Source: Pyrus communis (Eukaryota > Streptophyta > Magnoliopsida > Rosales > Rosaceae). Taken from it: DNA of 64,000 nt. Both the position numbers and the translations under genes were made by a program. The stretch covers positions 15,506,121-15,570,120 of the forward strand of contig NC_084817.1 in assembly GCF_963583255.1 (NCBI RefSeq). The letters run 5' to 3'. Below the pieces are notes generated by a model that worked only from the letters and a program-made list of their open reading frames with translations, had not been told where the DNA came from and made no database searches. This document shows, piece by piece, positions 16,058 through 26,560 of the stretch (position 1 is its first letter; each line of letters begins with the position of its first letter).

Positions 16058-16285
16058 CTCTTGAACGTAGGCTTCAAATTCAGGTTTGGAGAGGTCTGAG
16101 CGAAGAGCATCGACGATCTCTTGTTCGTGATGCTCCGCCACCTTCAAGAGGTTGTTCAGCTGCGACTCCCTCCACTCGTAGCTTCTGGTCTTGCCGGAAT
16201 TATAGCTGGCCCTCAGCTCCTCAACCATGGTCAACGCATATTTCGAATCAAAATACATCCTCTTCTGCTCCTCCACCGTCGCCAT
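16058..16285 (-). CDS. Detached first exon of an ALDH3 gene (orphan or alternative first exon)
   Basis: The exon encodes 76 residues starting MATVEEQKRMYFDSK and ending DLSKPEFEAYVQE, followed by a clean donor (GAG|GTTAGG). It is clearly related to exon 1 of the neighbouring ALDH3 gene: ELRASYNSGKTRSYEWRESQ aligns with ELRATFASGKTRSYQWRVSQ, and both end with DLSKPE and a phase-0 donor. No other ALDH exons lie between 11.9 and 16.0 kb, so it is either the surviving exon of a truncated tandem duplicate or an alternative first exon able to splice over 6.6 kb into exon 2 at 9474. It has no stop codons or frameshift, which argues against a very old pseudogene. ALDH homology is firm; function is open. 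Confidence 0.8.
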
Positions 16286-16653
16286 GAATATATCAAATGA
16301 TATATCTTCTGAATAAAAGTGAAAAGATAGGTTTTACGAGGCAAGGAACAAAACAAACGTTATAAAAGAGGTGTGTCTTTGTTTGTATATCTCGTGCATT
16401 TGCCTTGGGTGAAAATGCTTTTCGAATACAGTGTGGTAGGTGACGTTGGTCTCTCTACTACTCTCAAATGGGAGTGTAACACACGTTACGTTGGGAGATA
16501 TTATAATATTTATTTGTGTTTTGTGTTTTGTGTTCTTGTTTGAAATTTCAAGGCGTAGGAAGGGAGAGCAAAAGAGTCGAACACTTGTTTGTAATAGATG
16601 AGATGATATAAGCGTTTTGGGTTTTTCTTCCGTACTTGTATTATTAAATAATA

Positions 16654-16812
16654 GAAACTTTAACAAAAAAATTTCGGTACTGTTTACTTTAACGAAAAAT
16701 CACTCTTACACTAAAAACTCAATCCTGTTACTATTTACTTTATCATTTATTTTGTCTTTATCGTTAAAACTCAAAGTTTTCAAGCCATTTTCATTAATTT
16801 TCTTTAAATAAT
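16654..16812 (+). repeat. Short dispersed repeat, copy 1 (Rosaceae-type)
   Basis: Contains GTACTGTTTACTTTAACGAA, then AAATCACTCTTACACTAAAA, then GTTACTATTTACTTTATCAT and CTCAAAGTTTTCAAGCCATT. The order matches copy 2 at 16940-17092. I associate this sequence with a highly repeated AT-rich short element of apple and related genomes; that attribution is from memory and not checked here. Confidence 0.6.
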
Positions 16813-16939
16813 ACAGGTAGTTGACAGTTTGGATTGGACGACCAAATAGAGGACTTCAATCTAACAGCTTTAAAAGTTGTATCATTTAATGATACGGAGT
16901 ATGAAATTTCACACCCTATTGTTTTACCATTAAAACTAG

Positions 16940-17092
16940 GGAGTTCTAACAAAAAGTCTACGATACTGTTCATTTTAACGAAGAATCATATTTTTACATT
17001 AAAAAGTCAATTCTGGTACTATTTACTTTACCTTTTATTTTATCTTTATCATTAAGATTCAAAATTTTCAAACCATTTTTATTATTTTTCTT
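16940..17092 (+). repeat. Short dispersed repeat, copy 2
   Basis: Direct, diverged copy of 16654-16812: GATACTGTTCATTTTAACGA, then AATCATATTTTTACATTAAA, GGTACTATTTACTTTACC and TTTTCAAACCATTTTTATTA. The same order and spacing are kept, with scattered substitutions. Confidence 0.6.
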
Positions 17093-17480
17093 TAAAACTA
17101 TAAACTCTTATTTCGTAAGTCGTGTAAATTATTGTGAATGTCTTCGTTGAATAAGTCTAAAAACCTCGAAGTCGAAATCGAAGGAGGAATATGTGCTACC
17201 AGGCAACAGGTATATAGATCTACTTCATAAACGGTGTAATAATTATTTTCAACACAAAATCTTGAATTTTTGTGGTTCTAAATAGTTGGTTAACCCAGCT
17301 TTGTTACGTCTGCTCCTTGATGAGATCTAATTAACAAAATAATAGTATTAATTAGGTTAACGACTTGGTTCGTTCATATAACAGATTCAAATTCAAGAAA
17401 ATATAGCTTCTTTTTGGTCAACAAATGTATAACAAGAGTACACATGTTTAGGGTTGAAATCAAATTCGGGCATTACTTCG

Positions 17481-19178
17481 TGTGTAGAAGAGTGCACAAA
17501 ATCGAATACTTGTTTCTTTGCATTTAATGAGTTAGTTTCTATTTATTATAGTGATTTAGTTTATTTTCAGTTTCTATTTATTATGGTGATTTAGTTTATT
17601 TTCGTATTATTGTAGGTCTAATTGGTGAAAATAACAATAAACTAAATGGAGCATTTTGGAGCAGTTTTGGACTTGGATTGGTTAGCATGCGTGCGAAGCA
17701 TAATGGATGGACGTTTTTGGAGTTTTACATGTGCTAAATATGTCCTACAATTTGGACAATCAAATTTGGCAGCTTGAAAGACAAGGAATCAGCTGAAAAT
17801 AATCTTATCCAATCTTATCCAAACTAACCTTATCTAATCCTATCTTATCTCATCTTATCCAAACATTATCCCAATTTATCCAACATTATCTCAGATTATT
17901 TCCAACTGCAAAAGGAGTCCTTATCTTATTCTAAATCCTTCCTATTTGATTCAAGGAGTCCTAAAACAATGCAAAGACCCTATCCTTTTCCTCTTTGGTT
18001 TCTGCCGAACCCTACCCTATATATACACACATTATGCCGCAATTTAGAGAGAAAGAGAGAGAAAGTGAGAGCTTTAGAGAGAATTTTAGAGATAAAATAT
18101 AAAGAGTGCTGCAACTTTGAAAGGAAGGAAGGAGAAGAAGAGCTTGGAGCCATGACCTACCATTCAAGGCCATTGGAGCGCTGGAGCATTCCTGGGTTCT
18201 TTCTATCATTAGTTTTAGTTCAATGTTTAAATTAGATTGGTTTCGTTTAATTGCAGACATGTGGAACTAATTTCGTTTTAGCTAGAGGAGAATTCAAGGC
18301 CATGAACATATGTGTGATATGAATTGATTACATTCAGTTATTGTTTCATAAATTGTTTCATAAATCGTGAATGCAATTTACTTATCTGTTTGATTGATAA
18401 CTTATTCTTGTATGTTGATTAAGGATGCATACTTAGTTTGCATGCATGAAGTTGATGCTAAAATATAAGGGAATATCACCAAATAGTTATGAACTTATAT
18501 TTATAAGTAGTGGAAATCACTAGTCATGATTGTGTTAAGTAAATTCCTGGCAGGAGTATCATGCAGTTCATAGTTACGAATGCCATGTCAATGCTTATGA
18601 TTTTCATATAACCTAATTACCTTTGATATGTATCTCTATCATGCAGTTTTTAGTAGGGAACTTGATAAGAATAATTTGATTGTGTCGCTAAGTCCAATTC
18701 AATGAATTTAGGAAAATTTGATGGTTAATTTGTGCAGTTCACAGTTAACTTGAGGCATTGTCATTCATGTTTTATAGGAATAATAACTGGAAATTGATTT
18801 GTGTTGCATATGTGTCATGTGTGGAGAATGACCCTCTAGCTAGCCTTTCACCCCTTAAGTTACCTTAGTTTCGTACCACCCTTACTTTGTTTCTGCAACC
18901 TGCTTAGTTTTAGTTTAAAATTCGTCCAAACAAACCCCCCTTTAGTATTTCATGTCAGTTTACTTCAATTTTCGTCCAAAACACCCCTCAGTGCTTGTTT
19001 TGTGTTATTTGAGTCAGTTTAGCTTAGCCTTGTGTATTTGAGTCTAGTTTTCAATTTTTGAGTCAAGTTAGTGTAGATTAGCATCCCTCCTAATCCCCGA
19101 CCTAGAACGATCCCTACTTATGCATACTACAATTATCTAAAATAGGGTTTAATTTGTGTGTTAGTTTTTACCACATCA
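17481..19178 (+). mobile_element. Diverged solo LTR (same superfamily as 42577-44876)
   Basis: The sequence runs parallel to the solo LTRs at 42577-44876 and 49701-51677. Near the start is GGAGCATTTTGGAGCAGTTT; in the middle a TATA box (CTATATATACAC near 18018); then CATGTGTGGAGAATGACCC; and near the end CCTCCTAATCCCCGACCTAG with the terminal CCACATCA. The right end is clear, but the left end is approximate and I found no matching target duplication, so it is an older or truncated copy. No coding capacity. Confidence 0.6.
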
Positions 19179-20459
19179 ATCTCTGAAGATGAAAAGTGTG
19201 TGTGTGTCGTCGATCCAAGGGTCGTGATGACTTGATCTCGAATGAACGGGTGCCTCAAGGTTTTAGCTTGTAGTGATGGAGGAACCGGCACGTGTAGGGG
19301 TGCTTAATGGTTCTTCACAGGTGTGACGAAGAATGCATAGAGCTTTCTGAAATCTTTTGAGTGTTTGAGAATGTTTAGGGCTTGAGAATTTGAGTGTATG
19401 TGTGTGAGGATGAATTTCTAACCCCTTTATTTACCTTGGAGCCTCGTATTTATAGGCTCTCAAAATCTTGCCTACGGCTGAATTTGGCTTGATTGTAGGC
19501 TTGATTAATTGATGAAAGAACCAAGATTTGATTTATGGCTTGGTTCGTGATTTGACTCCATCAATTAATATTTGATTTAATCAAATAATAATCAAACAAA
19601 TCAATCTTCCCCAATTTAGCATTTGCATTTGTTTTAAATTTAAATTAATTCATTTGTTTAATTTATATTAAAATCAAATATTACTTTCCACCAAGTGTTG
19701 ACACATGTCCCTCTTGATGACATGTTGGATTTTTTATGAGTCACATGACATGTGTGAGATTTGTGAGATACATGGTGCTTGCCACGTAAGCCTCGACATG
19801 TCGAAATTAATATGTTGATGAAGATTTATTTCCACGGAAATTTACGATCTAAACCGTCTTACTCCGGTCTTGGAAAATCATGGTCCCACAATTACCCAAA
19901 GTATATATCTGAAAAGGTTGTTTCGCTTGAGGATGGATATTTATCCGAAAATCATGTGTTTCGGAGTAGATCGGGATACATAATGTTCAAAATTCTTCAG
20001 ACACAGGGCAACCCATTTGTGTAACCATTACAAGGTAATCGAGACGTTCCAGATTCAGATGTGTGCTTTGGAGAATCAAGCCATAATGTTGCAATGGTGT
20101 GAATGCCTTACTTGCGTGTGCATGAGAAATGATGGACTGTATTTTACATTTCCAATTGATTTCGGTTTGGCGAATTTATAGATCTTGTGGCATGAGAATC
20201 CAGATTCAACGGTAAGATGACTCCGAAAGATCTCATAAATATCTTCAGATTTCTTCTTTATTTCCTTCACATTTCAAAGCACTCAAGCCTTCACTTTTAT
20301 TCTAGAAATTTTGCATAGCCTTTTTGCTTGAAGTCCTTACCTTCAATTTCTTTTCCCAAACCTTTCTAATTGAAAAACATCTTCTTCAGTGTTCTTCCTG
20401 CCACATGCTTACATATTTTTAAAACATGCTTATGTCTAGACTGAGGTAGCACTGCACAG
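19179..20459. other. Repeat-derived intergenic region
   Basis: No gene supported. The segment around 19850-19900 (CTTACTCCGGTCTTGGAAAA, TCATGGTCCCACA) is an inverted relative of 41115-41165, so part of this stretch is probably the end of an old retroelement whose other copy lies near 41 kb. Confidence 0.4.
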
Positions 20460-21090
20460 TTAGGCTAAAAGGATTGGTAAGCTAGAAGCGGCGTACAAAA
20501 GTGAACCCGGATGCAAGATCTAGTTGGAGAGGCAACCAAAGGAAAAATCTGAGGAGCTGGGGAAGGTGTTGGTAGACAAACAAACGGCTGAGAAAACTTA
20601 CGAGATTAAGCAGAATAATTTGACCGAGTGTGCCATGAAAAGAATAAGGCTGCTGACCTTAAGGCGATACTGGGCAGCGTTAAGGCAGAGTTAGAGCCAT
20701 TGTTGAAAGCCAAAGATGAGGTGGAATAGATATTGAAGACAGAGAAAAGTAATTGGGATGCAACATGTGCCATCCTCGAGGCGGACTTGGAGAGACTTCG
20801 CTGCGAAGCAAAGTTGAAGGATGATGCACATGTCGAAGTTCTCCAACAGGTGAAAGATGAGAATGAAATAGAGTCAGCTGATCTATGCAAGGCATTCCAG
20901 AAAACTTTAGTTGACATATACCTAAGGCTAGGATCAGAGTTATGTCACTGGTTATGCTAGTTGGGACCAAAGGGACAAATGAGATGCTTGCTGCAAGTTG
21001 GTGGAGATAAAGAAAGTTAACTTTCCCATTTCTCCCAACTCGTCATCACGGAGCTGGAAGAGTTTGCCAGTACCGATTTTGAAAGGGATC
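20460..21090 (+). pseudogene. Decayed coiled-coil (retroelement gag-like) coding region
   Basis: A run of frame-broken sequence encodes charged, heptad-like segments, such as EELGKVLVDKQTAEKTYEIK and, in the open frame 20733-20960, NWDATCAILEADLERLRCEA followed by VEVLQQVKDENEIESADLCK. Several stop codons and at least one frame change interrupt it. Long coiled coils of this style occur in the gag-like proteins of plant elements annotated as putative gypsy-type transposons. Assignment is tentative. Confidence 0.4.
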
Positions 21091-21099
21091 CGAAAATGA

Positions 21100-21218
21100 C
21101 CGCATACTTCTAGATACTCCCCCTTAGTTTAACAAAACTTCAAAAATAAGATAACTACAAGTTATTCAGGTTAGAAAGAGTACGTATACCGATTCTTTGG
21201 ACAAACTTTTGAAAAGTA
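21100..21218 (-). mobile_element. Old Copia fragment, left part (3' region)
   Basis: The sequence around ATACTCCCCCTTAGTTTAAC and ACGTATACCGATTCTTTGGA resembles 46700-46810, the 3' region of the decayed Copia there. It is separated from its other half (26128-26560) by the younger Copia at 21224-26122: bases before 21224 and after 26122 read continuously as GAAAAGTAGACTTGTGGAAT once one copy of the 5-bp duplication is removed. Confidence 0.6.
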
Positions 21219-21223
21219 GACTT

Positions 21224-21454
21224 TATAGAAACTGGAAACTTCCTCTGTAAGCTTTCCAATTGTATTTCTGAATTTATTATTTTGTACACTGTGAAGACAT
21301 ATATATAGCCTTTGGCTATTTACAAAGATACCCCTTAACTACCTACCTTATAACAGTTCTAACTAATCACAAACATTAGCACAGCTAATTACATTTAGAG
21401 ATAACAAACTATTTTACAGTAACTGAAATGGGTGACTTGTCATTTTCCCTAATA
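21224..21454 (-). repeat. 3' LTR of young Copia
   Basis: 231 bp, bounded on the left by target duplication GACTT and on the right by the polypurine tract. It is almost identical to 25892-26122. The coding frame runs into it and stops at 21409. Confidence 0.93.
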
Positions 21455-24400
21455 CACCCCCTCAAGCTAGAAGGGGAATCAGAACAGATTCCAATGGGAA
21501 GCTTGGAGCACAGGAACTGAAATCGACTTTTGGATAAGGACTTGGTGTGAAGATCAGCTAATTGGTCTGCACTGCAAATATACTGAACTTTGAGAAGATT
21601 AGCTAGAACCAATTCTCGAATATAGTGGTAGTCAATCTCAACATGCTTTTTACGAGCATGAAAAACAGGATTAGATGCTAGGGAGATGGCTGAGATGTTG
21701 TCACACCAAAGTGTAGGCAGTGTAGGGATAGGGAAGTGAAGATCTCTGAGGATTTTGCAAACCCAAGTAAGTTCAGCAGTTGTATGAGCTAAGGAGCGAT
21801 ATTCAGCCTCTGTAGATGACCGTGCAACAGTACTTTGTTTCTTAGCACTACAGCTAATGAGATTGGAGCCTAATAACACACAATAGCCACTGGTAGATCT
21901 TCTATCAAAAGTGCAGCCAGCCCAATCAGCATCAGAGTATGCTGAAAGATGGGTTGAACCCTTCGTGAACCATAAACCGTGGGAAATAAAACCTTTAAGA
22001 AATCGGAGAACACGTTTAGCTGCCTGAAGATGTTGTTCCCTGGGAGCATGCATGAATTGGCAGATCTGGTTGATAGCAAAAGCAAGATCCGGTCTAGTCC
22101 AAGTAAGGTATTGTAATCCCCCAACAATAGAACGATATTCAGTGGGGTTGGACAAGAGAGGCCCACTGTTATCTAATTTTGTGGAACTAAGTGGTGTGCA
22201 GCACGGTTTGGCACCCTCCATGTGTGTTTTCTTAAGAAGATCAAGTAAGTACTTGGATTGATGAACAAAAATGCCATGGGAGGATCTGTGTACTTCTAAG
22301 CCCAAGAAGTAGTGTAAAGGACCAAGATCCTTTACTGGAAACTGAGAGCTGAGTTGGGTGATAAACTGGTGACAAATTTGGGAGTGAGGACCGGTTACTA
22401 GAATGTCATCAACATACACAAGAACAATAACCAAATGAGGACCATGAAGAACAAACAAGGAGGCATCAGATGAAGATTGTTGAAACCCAAGAGAATGAAG
22501 AGCTTGAAAAAGTTTATCAAACCAAGCTCGAGGAGCTTGTTTTAGTCCATATAATGATTTCTTCAACTTACAAACTGAAGTAGGAGAATTGGGATCAACA
22601 AACCCGGGAGGTTGTTGTATGTAGACATCCTCCTTTAGGTCACCATGAAGAAAGACATTGCTTATATCCAATTGATTGAGAAACCAGTTATGTTGGACAA
22701 CAAGACTGAGTAAGATCCGAATGGTAACTGGCTTGGCAACTGGACTAAAGGTCTCTTGGAAGTCAATACCTTCTTGTTGATGAAAACCTTTTGCCACTAG
22801 ACGGGCCTTATATCTGTCAATGGTACCATCAACCTTTTTCTTAACTCGAAACACCTATTTACATCCAACTACATTTTGGGAAAGATGAGAGGGGACAATG
22901 GACCAAGTACCAGTAGAGATCAATGCATTATACTCATCTTGCATTGCAGCTCGTCAATGAGCATGCTTAGAAGCTTGCAGGTATGTACTGGGAACATAAT
23001 CAGTGTCAACAGGAAAATGATGCTTAGTTGCTACATAGGCATGATGGGTAGATTTATAAATGCCAGCCTTGGATCTTGTGATCATTGGATGAGAATTAAG
23101 AGGAAGAGGAAGAGGATTGGACTGACTGAAGGGTAAGATGGAGTAGTCAGAAATAAAGTCAGAACTGGAAGCAGCATGGACTGAAATGGGTTGAGAAGAA
23201 GAAGGATGGGAAGAATCAGAGGCAGAAGTAGAAACAGGTGAAGAAGATGGTGCACGGCTAGTAGAGAGATGGGGAATATATTTCTCAAAATAAAGATCCA
23301 AAGAGGAAGAGCTTGCTGGTGATGATGGGTTGGGACAGAAACAGGGAGGTTGCAGTGATTGGAATGGATAAGAACTTTCATCAAAGACAACATGTCTGGA
23401 GATGTAAATTCGAGTGGTGAGGGGATCAAGACATCTATAGCCTTTGTGTTGAAGGCTATATCCGATAAAGATGCAACTTTTGCTCTTGGCATTTAATTTG
23501 CTGTGAACATATGGTTGGAGCCAAGGGAAGCATTGGTAACTAAACACTCTAAGTTTAGAGTAATCTGGGGGTTGCTTGAATAACAATTCCCATGGTGATG
23601 AGGAAATACCAGAGATGGGAAGCCGATTAATAAGATAGATGGCAGTGGAGAAGGCTTCAACCCAAAATACATGAGGAACGTGAGAAGCAACTAGCAAAGT
23701 ACGAGCTGTCTCAACAAGATGCCTGTGCTTTCTCCCAGCACAACTATTTTGTTCAGGAGTATGTGGACAGCTAAATTGGTGAAAAATGCCATGTGTACTG
23801 AGAAAGGAAGCAAAAGAGGTACTGGTGAATTCACCCCCTGAATCTGAGCGCAAAACTTTGATTTTATTGCCAAGTAAATTTTCTACATAAGATTTGAAGA
23901 CAACAAATGTAGAAAAAACATCTGACTTGGACTTCAAAGGAAAGAACCAACTATATTTGCTAAAGTCATCAACAATGAGCAAATAGTACTTGAAACCACT
24001 GTTGGAGATAACAGACGCTGGACCTCACAGATCACAGTGCAGAAGTTGAAGACTATGAGTTGTTGTTGAAGAAGAAATTCCAAAAGGAAGCTTATGATTC
24101 TTAGCAAGTGCACAATCTGAGCAGAAGAAATCAATAGTAGACTTGCCTTGTAAGGCAAGTTTATTAGTAGAAATTACCCTTCTGAAAATGGAGGAGGATG
24201 GATGACCCAAGCGTCGGTGCCAAACTTTGACAGGAGCCTTGACACTGAGCAGAGCTGAGGGAGAAGAAAGTGAAGAAGTGCTGGAGCCTTGAAGAGGGTA
24301 GAATCCATCTCTAACGGGTCCCCGCAAAAGCATCTTCCCCGAAATACGATCCTTGACAGTGGATCCATAAGGGTCAAGGGTCAATGAACAGTTATTATCT

Positions 24401-25665
24401 TTGAGAAACTGATAAGCAGACAAGAGATTATGTTTCATGTAGGGAACGTGTAAAACATTCTGCAGCTTAAAGGAAGTATGAGGAGTATGTAAGGCAGATG
24501 AACTAATATGATGAATAGAAAGACCTTTACCATCACCAATATACACTTTTTCTTCACCAGTATAGGGAGTGGGAGAAGAAATGTTGGCAACATCATTAGT
24601 AATGTGAGAAGTCGCACCCGAGTCAATCAACCAAGGCTGAGCTGGTTTGGCAGATTGATTGACATACATAGCAGCTAGTTTAGCTGGAGGAATCCGACCA
24701 CAGATGTCAGGATTCATTCGATCAAAACAATCAAGAGCCTCATGACTGTTAGAACCACAGATTTGACAGGGAACTTTGAAATGGGAAGAGCCTTGAGGAT
24801 GACGAGGGCCTTGAAAGTTACGATTTCCACGAATGTTGGAGTAATTGCCACGGTTCATTTGGAAATTGCGATTGCCTCTGTGAGAGAAGGAATGGCCTCT
24901 GTTCTGTTTGCCACGATTTGCAGATTTTGATTGTTACCAGGATGAAGATTGGTGCTGAGCAGCAAAACCAGAAGGAGTAGGTAGCAGAGGGGGCTGAGAG
25001 TGCACCGAGAAGGCTTGAAAAGGTTCAGCAGCAGAGGATGAACTGATATTTTTACGTCAAGCCATGGACAATTCTTTAGTGAGAAGAAGACCATGGAGTT
25101 CATCAAGAGATGTAGAGGACAATCGAAGCATGATTGAGTCAATGAAGGACTCAAAATCATCAGGCAAGCCATGAAGTGTGGCTGCAATTAGGTCGCGATC
25201 AGAAACGGAGGCACCAGCAGCTTGCAAGGAGTCTGAGATTTCCTTAATTTCTTGAAGATACTCAGAGATGGAGCGAGAACCTTTCTGAACAGATTGGAGA
25301 CGCGACCGTAATTGATGAATATGAGCCTCTGAAATTCCATCAAATCTCTGTTCAAGCTTCAACCAGAGTTCGCGAGACGAAGAAACACCAACCGTGAAGG
25401 GGATGATTTCCTCAGAAAGTGTGGAATTGAACCAGATCAATAGATTTTGATCTTTTTCGTACCATTCCTCAAAGGCAGGATTAATGCTACGATCAGGTAG
25501 GAATGGCGATGGACATACATCATTACCATCAATGATTCCAAGAAGCTTGTAGCGCCGTAGAATTGGGCCAAACAGCGCACGCCATGGCAGATAGTTCGAT
25601 CGTTTCAGCTTGATCGGCACCATGCTGCCGATGTTGTGGATCGTAAGGGAGGTGTAGGAACTCAC
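21409..25665 (-). pseudogene. Copia gag-pol polyprotein, one frame with five in-frame stops
   Basis: The frame is continuous from 25665 to 21409 (1419 codons) with no indel. It is broken by stops at 25059-25057 (codon 203), 24936-24934 (244), 24027-24025 (547), 22956-22954 (904) and 22857-22855 (937). Domains in order: gag (about 1-200, LPWRALFGPILRRYKLLGII), CCHC zinc knuckle (CQICGSNSHEALDC), aspartic protease (WLIDSGATSH), GAG-pre-integrase (VWHRRLGHP), integrase core (VDDFSKYSW, RSDSGGEF), reverse transcriptase (YVDDILVTGP) and RNase H (SSTEAEYRSLAHTTAELTWV). The integrase catalytic Glu, normally in a QNG..ERKHR context, is replaced by Gly (QNSCAGRKHR). The element cannot make a functional polyprotein by itself. 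Confidence 0.92.
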
Positions 25666-25879
25666 AGGACTTGGATTTCCAGAGAAATTAGGGTTTTAAA
25701 CCGATGGGAGAAGACGATTCAGGTGGTGGCGAAGATGATTGCGCCGCCATAGCTTGCAAAGATGTGGATGCAAAAGAGATCGGAGAAGAGAAACTGAAGA
25801 ATCAAAGGAGAAGAACGAAAAAAATCGATCGATCGATCGAGTCGAGGGAGCGGAATGATCGATGTTGTGAAGCAAAAAT

Positions 25880-25891
25880 GGCATGATACCA
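25880..25891 (-). other. Primer-binding site, tRNA-Met(i) type
   Basis: TGGTATCATGCC read on the minus strand lies directly inside the 5' LTR, the usual Copia arrangement. Its first eight bases match the initiator tRNA-Met complement (TGGTATCA). Confidence 0.85.
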
Positions 25892-26122
25892 TATAGAAAC
25901 TGGAAACTTCCTCTGTAAGCTTTCTAATTGTATTTCTGAATTTATTATTTTGTACACTGTGAAGACATATATATAGCCTTTGGCTATTTACAAAGATACC
26001 CCTTAACTACCTACCTTATAACAGTTCTAACTAATCACAAACATTAGCACAGCTAATTACATTTAGAGATAACAAACTATTTTACAGTAACTGAAATGGG
26101 TGACTTGTCATTTTCCCTAATA
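25892..26122 (-). repeat. 5' LTR of young Copia
   Basis: 231 bp, followed on the plus strand by the second copy of GACTT. In element orientation it begins TATTAGGGAAAATGAC and ends GTTTCTATA. Confidence 0.93.
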
Positions 26123-26127
26123 GACTT

Positions 26128-26560
26128 GTGGAATGACTTAGTGAAGAGATCGACCAGGTTGTCTTGGGAACAGATTTACTTGACTTCAATATTCTGATGC
26201 TATTGTTGCTTGACTTCAATGTTCTGATGTAATTCTGAGATGTGTTTTTTCAATGTAATGTGCTTCGTGTTGTCTTCCTTGATGCATCGCTTCTTCATTT
26301 GGTCAATACATGCAGTGTTGTCTTCAAAGATCGTTGTAGGGACGTCAAGGACGGTAGAAAAACCGACAGTACTTCGAATATGTTCCATGACGAATCTTAG
26401 CCAAAAGCATTCACGCGTAGCTTTATGCAAAGCAAGAATCTCAGCATGACATGAAGAAGTTGCAACTAATGATTGCTTGGTAGACCTCCAAGAAATTGCG
26501 GTGTCCTAGACGTAACCTGTTTGAGAACGTGCCATGTGCAGGTCAAATGAATAACATGCG
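26128..26560 (-). pseudogene. Old Copia RNase H fragment
   Basis: The frame 26430-26200 encodes HKATRECFWLRFVMEHIRST and FEDNTACIDQMKKRCIKEDN; the latter is the Copia RNase H segment EDN..C......Y.K.DNTKHI. Upstream pieces (ARSQTGYV and a Ser/Thr-rich stretch) match the same domain with frame breaks. It is the right half of the element split by the young Copia; similarity to 46893-47260 shows it belongs to the same lineage as the decayed Copia there. Confidence 0.75.

Larger units (their letters stand above)
16286..17480. other. Intergenic region with two copies of a short dispersed repeat
   Basis: Apart from the repeats at 16654-16812 and 16940-17092, there is only AT-rich sequence and the presumed promoter of the detached ALDH exon. 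No gene seen. Confidence 0.45.
21224..26122 (-). mobile_element. Young Ty1/Copia LTR retrotransposon, RE1-like, full length
   Basis: A 4899-bp element with 231-bp LTRs (21224-21454, 25892-26122) and a perfect 5-bp target duplication GACTT (21219-21223, 26123-26127). A primer-binding site complementary to initiator tRNA-Met (TGGTATCATGCC on the minus strand, 25880-25891) abuts the 5' LTR, and a polypurine tract (CTTGAGGGGGTG, minus strand, 21455-21466) abuts the 3' LTR. The gag, protease, integrase, RT and RNase H order is that of Copia. I saw one difference between the LTRs (GCTTTCCAATTG against GCTTTCTAATTG), so insertion is recent. The termini are TA...TA instead of TG...CA. Confidence 0.95.
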
